Below are positions 57,081-64,000 of a stretch of DNA of 64,000 nt, piece by piece. The notes beneath the pieces were generated by a model. That model was not told the origin of the DNA and made no database searches. It saw nothing but the letters and a program-made list of their open reading frames with translations. A program made the translations under genes and the position numbers. This DNA is from Centrapalus pauciflorus (taxonomy: Eukaryota > Streptophyta > Magnoliopsida > Asterales > Asteraceae). Position 1 is the stretch's first letter; each line of letters begins with the position of its first letter. Where the stretch lies: contig JAANYP010000254.1 of NCBI GenBank assembly GCA_020465985.1, positions 159,001 to 223,000 of the forward strand, read 5' to 3'.

Positions 57081-59590
57081 ATTCCAACCGGTGATGCAAA
57101 CGTGTATACATGGAATTGTTGTTTTGATTTAATATGTTAGAAACATGGTAATAAATCAATATACTATTTCAATGTATAAGGTTTTTAAGTAGGAAGCATC
57201 AAACCGAACCAAATTAAGCTTATACGAGTGTCTGTTGAAGGTGGTTTCATACTGTACATGTCCCCATTTCAATGCTGCTAGTTTTTGTTAGAAGTATTGA
57301 TTTTAAATAGCAAAACATGAGCTAAAGTTAACGTGAGTGATAATGTTGTTGGTAAAGGAAAGAATATACAGAACCATGTGACATTTTCGTTGTGTATTTG
57401 CGGAAGCTGGAAGTACAAACCATGGTGTGTCCTGTTCATAATGTAATATCTTGACAACAGGGTGTTAGATCACCAACTACAGTTACGAAATATCATAATG
57501 CGTAAAGACATGCATGGAATGATATTTTCATGTCGATAAGAGCAATAAATTTTCAAATCACTAGTTGAGAAATTTGATAGTAGGTTTCTCTAATTAACGT
57601 AATCCAAATAAATTTTATATAACTTACTTTGTTGGCAAAGACATCGAAATTACAATTAATCAGCAAATATGAGAAAATGCACGACCTTATTTCACAATTA
57701 AAAAATGTACATGTATGCTAGCTTGTAGTCAAATATTATTATAATGTAAAAATAGGATTATGTCGATATTCCTGACAACTGTGATTCTTATGCAATTCGC
57801 GTATGCATACCATATGCGTTTATATGAAACACGATGTGTCACGAATGTAAGGACACAAATTTCGTTCCCTAATATCTTAAATTATACTAGTAAAGAAAAA
57901 ATGTATAGTACAATAAACTAAATTCAACGAGCAAAACATGTATTAAATAGCCAATGTGATTCTTTGTGACCCATGATCCTTTATTGTAATTTCTGGACTT
58001 TAAAAATCAAGTTTCTCAAATGAATCGAGTTGTATTCCATATGAACACACACACACAATTCTTCTATGGGATATTGTATAAGTCATAACTTTTGAGATGT
58101 GCATTTACTTTCACAAGTCAAAGCATGTCAATGTTTTTCAATTTAGTACCTAAATGTATTGCGTCTTTTGCTATTTGATTATACACATGGAAGATGACAT
58201 GTTTAGGATGTATAGTATACAATGTGCTAGTTGTCAGTTGTGATAATTTTGTTTATTCTTATGTGTTTTCATGCCATTAAAAGCTAAAGACAATTATAGT
58301 TCAACTTCTAAAGTCATTGTTTTATTCGGTGGAGTGATCTTTTATTTTCACGAGTTCACAACTTTATATATTGTTTGCGAAATGGACAAAGAACCAATAA
58401 AAGGAAAAAAGGACAAAAAAGTCACGAGGTTTTAGTGCAACAACATTCACTGGATATTTCAAAGAAGAAACTATGATTTGTATCTTTTTAAAGATGAGGT
58501 AACAAGTTCATGAAGTTAATATTTTGTACATACAAGGTATGGTCTTGAAATTGATGGTCGGGAGCCGGATAACTGAAGATCGTGGCTAAACAACGTTAGA
58601 TGGTAGCCGGAGGGTGACAACACAATTGTTTGGTGAATTCGAAGGCTAATAACATGGTTTCGGAGGTAGCAACCTAGTGTGGGGGCCGAACCATGCCAAC
58701 CCGTAGGTTGAACAAGTAACAGTCGGATCGGAGCGGAAGTGGTCGGCCCAAATCGAAGGCCGAAGGTGAGAGGGCCACAGGCCGGAGCAACGAAGGTTGG
58801 TAAGACGATAACTAAAAGTCTGAAGTTGATGTCAAACAGGATGTGAGGAGGCCGACGGCCTAAACACCGAAAATTGGTAGGCCGATGGTGAGGAGGGTCG
58901 AAAGGTTGAAGGCTGGAAATGTGGTAGATGTCCCTGGCGTGTAGGTCAGATGAGGCTAAAATTGGAATAGAGGACCACGAAGCCAGACATCCATGAAATT
59001 CGAGGTATGATCTTACAAGCATGTGCAACAAACAAGACATTATATTTTGTATGTTCCATGCATATATTAAATAAAGCAAGTATTTTTTAAAGAAATGAGA
59101 TGGAAGGTCATGACTCTGTACTCGAAAACTTTCAATGGTCATAGACTTGGAATATGAAAATTGTAAAAGGCAGAAGAGTAATATATCGTGAAGTGAAGGA
59201 TATAACAGAATTTGAGTCGGTAGGATGTCAAGGAGTTACATTAGACAAGAGCGTTTATAATGACACCATTGTCATTCACGTATATAACTAGCAGAGAATT
59301 CACCTCTTGTGTTTTGTTATTTTTTTAATATATATTCATGCTAGAGAATATGTAAGTGGTTCGTGTGAGAAAAAGTTTTCATACCCAACATTCACACCCA
59401 TAATTAATACCTAAGGTTGGGAAAGAAGTTGTAGAATGAAGTTCTTTCAATAATGCAAGGTCTCCAGAAATTCTATTATTTATAATCGTACAAATAGGTT
59501 TATCAAAGAAGCACTCAAGACATGTACCATGATGATGATGATTACTAGTTATGATTGCCAAACTCCAAAATCGATGGTCACAACCAAAGG
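57081..59590. other. Unassigned sequence
   Basis: AT-rich, no supported gene. A patch at 58560-58930 is richer in GC with GCCGGAG, GGCCGAAGG and GAAGGCCGAAGGTGAG motifs, a diffuse relative of the minisatellite further right; its minus-strand 208-codon frame (58516-59142) is Pro/His/Ser-rich without a domain and I do not call it a gene. Confidence 0.45.
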
Positions 59591-59629
59591 TGGAGGTCTA
59601 AAGGTGCTAAATCCAAACGCTAAAGCCTG

Positions 59630-60290
59630 ATACGGGTAAGCTTGAGACTAAAAGTGAGGAGATAATAGGCCGAAGGCCATAGCAGAGAAAGGCCGAAGGC
59701 TTGAGATGAGGAAGCCAGAAGCTGAAGCCAAAGTAGGCTCAAGGTTAGAGGTAAGGAAGCCAAATGCTGAAGCCTATTAATAGCTAAGGCATGCTAGAGG
59801 CTGAAGCTTACTAAAGGCCGAAGCACTAGAGGCTGAAGCCTGAGGGCTGAAGCATGCTAAAGACTGATGCTCACTAAAGGCTGAAGCACTTGAGGCTGAA
59901 GCCTAAGGGCTGAAGCATGCTGGAGGCTGATGTTTGCCAAAGGCTGAAGCATTAAAGGCTGAAGCCTGAGGGCTGAAGCATGCTAAAGCCTGACGCTCAC
60001 TAAAGGCTGAAGCCTAAGGGCTGAAGCATGCTAGAGGCTGATGCTTGCCGAAGGCTGAAGCACTATAGGCTGAAGCCTGATGGCTGAAGCCTGAGGGCTG
60101 AAGCATGCTAAAGGCTGATGCTTACCGAAGTTTTAAGCATGTTAAAGGATGAAGCCTATTAAAGGTTGAGGCACTAGAGGCTGAAGCTTAAGGGCTGAAG
60201 CATGCTAGAGGCTGAAGCCTGAGGGCTGAAGCATGCTAAAGGCTGAAGCACTAGAGGCTGAAGCCTAAAGGCTGAAGCATTAATTTAAAG
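59630..60290. repeat. GGCTGAAGC minisatellite
   Basis: About 30 copies of (A/G)GGCTGAAGC(A/C/T)T in units of roughly 20-45 bp, often AGGCTGAAGCCTGAGGGC then TGAAGCATGCTA; GCATGC is itself palindromic. The left part (59630-59760) is more diverged (GCCGAAGGC). No coding frame. Confidence 0.92.
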
Positions 60291-60935
60291 GTTGACATCA
60301 CAGTCACAAGAATGTACTCCTTAGTTGTACTCAGTGACTCGTAAACTGAGCCTTGACTTTTTGAAAAATGAAAAAGTAACATTGCTTACTTTTACAGCTG
60401 TAGTACAAGAAGTCCTTTGTTTTATTATGCATATATGTAGCATAGCCATAGTCAACTCCAAAACCCAAAAAAAGCTACTATCCTTTTATATGAAAGGTAA
60501 AGATGACATTGAACGAGACATAGTTTTTTTATGTCTCGAAAAGAGCAAAATGCTTTTTCTTTTATGTGTTTTATCTGCACAAATGCTTCCTACTTTTTGT
60601 TTGCAAAATGCTTCCTACTTTTTGTTTGCTTGGATGTCAGGCATGCTTTTTCAACTTTTCAACAAAATAATTCAATGTTTGAGCAGATGCAAACACATTT
60701 TTAATAAATCACCAAAATATTTATGGAGCTTAAGATATGATACGGGAATGAAACTAAGATGAAAATGGGTTTTCTTTTTGGATCACATGAGAAGAATTGT
60801 TTCCTTCATCCAATTAAACACCATTATCCGAGTGGATACCCATGAAGATGAATATACAATAACATAGATTTTGAAAGATAGAACCTGGTAACCCGGTAAA
60901 CAAGCTTATAGAACACGTAAACTTGTTGTCACGGG
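60291..60935. other. Spacer before the right chromovirus
   Basis: Contains a duplicated CTTCCTACTTTTTGTTTGC (60584 and 60610). The 145-codon frame (60325-60762) is hydrophobic in places but has no recognised domain; not called. Confidence 0.4.
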
Positions 60936-60952
60936 TCCCACGGATGGCGCCA
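60936..60952 (-). other. Possible primer binding site of another Gypsy type
   Basis: The minus strand reads TGGCGCCATCCGTGGGA, resembling the TGGCGCC-type primer sites of plant Tat/Athila elements. It would belong to a minus-oriented element whose LTR should lie immediately to the right, where a chromovirus LTR now begins at 60965. Weak on its own. Confidence 0.35.
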
Positions 60953-60964
60953 TTCATTTGTGCG

Positions 60965-63192
60965 TGTAACATCCTAATATTAAATTATTGTATTTGAGGT
61001 TTATTAGTTTAAATTTGTAATTTAAGTTGGATTGCATTTGGATTAATTATAAAAGTTGGTTGTTTTATTCAGAAATTGATAATTTCAATTTATTAAGTTA
61101 ATATAATTATTATTAAGCGGTTGAAAGGATAAAATAAAGATTTAATCTTTATTTAATGGAATTTAAGAATTTGGTTGCTGATTTAGGGAATTAAAAAGTT
61201 AGTGATAATGAAAAGTATGATGAAAATCAGTATTTAATGGAACCGGATAAGTTGAGGGACTAAAAGTGTCAATAGCCGAAACTTGAGAAATAGAAGACCA
61301 TTAGTCTTTTATCTTGGTTCATTCTCACCATTTGAACTCCAAGAATTCTCTCAATCTCTCTCTAAATTATATTCTGAAATTCGAATTCTGTGGAAAGAAA
61401 TTCGTGGATTACATCTGGAAATTTACAAGAAATCAAAGGAATTAAGGTAAAAAATTATAGTTTCAAGTTTGAGGTTTTATTTTGAAGAATAAAGATACCA
61501 AATTTGGATTTTAATCTGAATAAATGTTGATTGCATGTATGTTTTAATAGTTGGAAATCATTCATGGGAGATTTCTGAAGCCTTTGAAACAAGAATCGTT
61601 GGTTAATTCGTCCTAATCGGTAAGAAATCTGACTTTTTATGAAGTTTGGTGTTCTTGAGGTTTTTACTTATTTTTGGTCCAATCTGGAGGAAATTGGATG
61701 TTAATGATATGGAAAATGATGTAGAAACAATCAATATATGACAATATAACATTATTATGGATTGCATGTTGTTAGATTGGAGTTTTTGGAAATTTTAGTG
61801 CAAAAACCCGTAGCTGCGACCTGCAAAACTGCTGGTGAACTCGGCGAGTTCCCAAGAACACTTGAACAAATCTTCAAAAATTTATAAGTGATGGATCCGA
61901 ATTCGGGTGTGAACCTAAATTAGATTTGGACCGAAATCAAATAAGAACCGAACTCGGATAGACCTGAATTCGGATGGGTCAACATAATTCGGATGGGTCC
62001 GAAATCCGGTTGAGGGTCCGAACTTCGGACATGAACTCGGCGAGTTCTATGCATTTCTTGTGTAATTCAGATGGGTTATTAAGGACCCGAATTGATGGTC
62101 AAATAATCACACTTTAGGGATATCTTTTATACTATATTAAAGTATATAATGAAGGGTTATTTGGGAATGATAACACACTGAAAGATGGTTTTTAATGTGA
62201 GTTTCGGATGACGGTTCTGAATGTTGTAATACTTTTATTTGTACAAATTAATGATACTTTGTTAAAGAGCATATAATGATGATATGTTTTCCTTATGGAA
62301 ATGAAACAGGTCCCTTGTGGTGTTGTTTAACCCACAGTGGGGTACTTTGTGGATCCGGTTGAATGCCCGAGGAGAAATAATATTGATTAAAGTTTAATAA
62401 CGCACCCACTGTGAGTACATATGATTCGCATGTTTATATCTGCTTTTTGTTAACTATTGCCTGCTGAGACATGGTGCTTCATTATCGTTTGGAATTCTAC
62501 TAACTTGCGTAGATTTAGATGCACATTCATACTTGTTGCATGTCCGTTCTTTTGTTGTGCATCTAACGATGGACCGGCGGGTCGCATCTGTTACTCCGAT
62601 GTTACTGCGCTATATGACCCGGAGCTGATCCCTCCGAGGTTCTGGTAGGCAGTAAGTTATCCCCGATGTGATGTCTGTCTCAGATGGTTGGTTTATATAC
62701 CGAGCTTTGGGCTCGTAGGAGCGACGACTCATGTGTGTCGTACTTTGTGTACGTGGAGAGTGCACAACGTGTGTCGTCGGTGTACTCTTGTGGGCTTCAT
62801 AAAGATTCATAAAATGCGTAAATCTGTGTATTCACTAAGCATTCGCTTACCTCTCAGTTGTTGACTTTTTACAGGAAATGGAAAATCTACTGCCGGACCT
62901 TCTAGTTAGGTCGTTTGTGAAGTCTTGGAAGATTTGATACTACTAAATCGGTAATTGTGCTATGGGACCAATGTTGTAATATGTTTGGGATGATTGTAAT
63001 AATGAATTGAGTATGTAGATTTAGACATGAAACCTTGTAGCACCGTAGGGTGTTTGAAACAGTTGTAATATTTTAATTATGTACTTTTATGCTTCCGCAC
63101 TTGTTTAAGCATTCAGATAATTATGTAATGTTTGTTGATCGATAAATTCTGGGTGTTATGTAATTGTGGTTAAATGTGGCAAGGGTGTCACA
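60965..63192 (+). repeat. Chromovirus 5' LTR, 2228 bp
   Basis: Starts TGTAACATCC at 60965 and ends GGGTGTCACA at 63192, six bases before the primer site. Shares landmarks with the other chromovirus LTR (TCACTAAGC, the CCGAATTCGG block) but is clearly diverged, so it is a relative, not a copy. Open frames inside (62457-62810) are not genes. Confidence 0.9.
61893..62050. repeat. CCGAATTCGG array in the second chromovirus LTR
   Basis: One CCGAATTCGG at about 61897 plus half-sites as GGACCGAA, GAATTCGGATGGGTC, GGTCCGAA and CTTCGGAC. Shorter and more decayed than in the nested element but at a comparable LTR position. Confidence 0.7.
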
Positions 63193-63197
63193 TGAGA

Positions 63198-63209
63198 TGG
63201 TATCAGAGC
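63198..63209 (+). other. Primer binding site, initiator tRNA-Met type
   Basis: TGGTATCAGAGC five bases after the LTR end. Confidence 0.9.
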
Positions 63210-63409
63210 AGTAGTTTGAGATTCAAGTGTCCGTGAGGTCTTGGTCTCAAACATTAAGTGATGATATGTAGTAATTTTAAGTAATGATCTGAAATAAGAT
63301 AGGTTACGATCTAGTAATTATAGGAGTTGACTTTCATACGGGACAATGCGTGGTGTCTTTAAATAAATAACATGTTACTAAACAAGTTATATGTTTTATA
63401 TTTCAGAAC

Positions 63410-64000
63410 ATGTCTGGAGGAGGAATGACACCCGAAGACACCAGAGAGATGATGCTAGCCATGATGGCTGAGCAGAATAAGATGCTTCAAGATCTGTTTC
63501 AGGCTCGAGATGAGGCCGAAGCTAAGATAAGGGAAGAAAAGAGAAAGAACAAGGAAAAAGAGGGCAATGATGATGAACAAGATGACAACACTGGGTCATC
63601 TGATAAGCCCAAAGGTTGTCAGTTTAAGGACTTCAAGGGAAATGGAGCAGTCGAATTTAATAGACTGGGTGATGCTGTTGCCGCACTAGAATGGATAACA
63701 GCAACCGAACGGACATTCCGAATCAGCAACTGTGCTGAGAAGGACATGGTTCGGTATGCTACTGCTATGTTCACCAAAGACGCGATTATGTGGTGGAATC
63801 CATGGTTAACGCCTTAACCTTGGAAAAAGTTTCTGTGATGACTTGGGCTTAGTTCACTGACTTATTCACTCAGCAGTATGTCCGGTTGATGAGCGCCGAA
63901 GACTGGAGGCAGAGTTTATGGCATTGATGCAGGGGACTAAGACTGTGTCCCAGTATGCTGTGGAATTCACGAGGCTGAGTTCGTTTGCGCCTCATCAAGT
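63410..64000 (+). pseudogene. gag: Chromovirus gag, frameshifted, truncated by window edge
   Basis: ATG 63410 (MSGGGMTPEDTREM) leads into a Lys/Glu-rich coiled segment, then FKDFKGNGAVEF, ALEWITATERTFRIS and DAIMWWN, the same capsid blocks as the nested element's gag. After MWWN (about 63797) a one-base change ends the frame at 63815. In another frame the homology continues through a TAG at about 63850 (GCT TAG TTC, CAG in the expected sequence) and another shift near 63880, on to TKTVSQYAVEFTRLS at the window end. So it is broken at least three times. Confidence 0.88.

Larger units (their letters stand above)
60965..64000 (+). mobile_element. Second chromovirus, 5' part (runs off window)
   Basis: 5' LTR (60965-63192), tRNA-Met primer site (63198-63209) and gag (63410 onward) of a + strand Gypsy element related to the nested one at 6601-15348: same LTR ends (TGTAACATCC...GTGTCACA), same CCGAA array in the LTR and similar Gag. 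Protease onward is outside the window. The gag is already frameshifted. Confidence 0.9.

Noticed and set aside
58516..59142. 208-codon minus-strand frame
   Set aside because: Pro/His/Ser-rich with no domain or homology that I recognise; lies on GGCCGAAGG repeat-like DNA.
60325..60762. 145-codon frame with hydrophobic stretches
   Set aside because: Contains an internal nucleotide duplication, no domain, and sits between minisatellite and LTR.
62457..62810. Open frames on both strands in the right chromovirus LTR
   Set aside because: Inside a defined LTR, with no domain.

Overview
The window reads as an AT-rich, repeat-dominated stretch of a flowering-plant nuclear genome. Nested LTR retrotransposons of both plant superfamilies, small terminal-inverted-repeat (TIR) elements and one intronless plant PPR gene all point that way. 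The large third gene of the Copia element, lying between pol and the 3' LTR, is of a kind I associate with daisy-family (Asteraceae) Sirevirus-like elements; that narrower placement is inference.

Layout. 1-22362: a Sirevirus-type Copia element on the + strand, whose 5' LTR lies left of the window. It holds a leader, gag, a hairpin-rich gag-pol junction, pol, a second leader or promoter zone, a long envelope-like third ORF, a polypurine tract and a 347-bp 3' LTR. A chromodomain Gypsy element (6601-15348, minus strand) sits inside its reverse transcriptase with a perfect 5-bp target duplication (CGTCA). 22363-26386: older Gypsy debris with a hAT-like insertion, then a probable eroded Gypsy LTR. 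26387 to about 32560: a decayed non-autonomous Sirevirus relative (minus), interrupted by a 1560-bp solo Gypsy LTR and small MITEs. 37254-38618: the only convincing host gene, a P-type pentatricopeptide repeat protein. 39056-50076: MITEs, foldback elements, a decayed Copia relic and AT-rich tandem arrays. 51294-56569: a complete young non-autonomous Sirevirus derivative (TSD GTCTT, 302-bp LTRs) with one intact coiled-coil ORF. 56570-60960: low-complexity and minisatellite DNA. 60965-64000: the 5' LTR and gag of a second chromovirus on the + strand, running off the right edge.

What stands out. (1) A serial array of small hairpins with different stems but similar loops and flanks lies just 3' of the gag coding end in the Sirevirus and in both non-autonomous relatives. 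The non-autonomous elements have lost capsid, zinc knuckle and pol but keep the Gag coiled-coil tail and this array, which looks like a parasitic packaging or expression module. (2) Two candidate introns join retrotransposon coding frames exactly: 89 bp between RT and RNase H in the chromovirus, and 279 bp between gag and pol in the Sirevirus. (3) The palindrome TCCGAATTCGGA and its half-sites are arrayed in the leaders of the Copia element and in the LTRs of two Gypsy elements, so unrelated superfamilies share a cis-motif. Other Gypsy LTRs here carry arrays of different palindromes.

Most retrotransposon genes are broken by in-frame stops (mostly explainable as C-to-T changes) and one-base shifts. 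All comparisons were made by eye; no search or alignment program was run.
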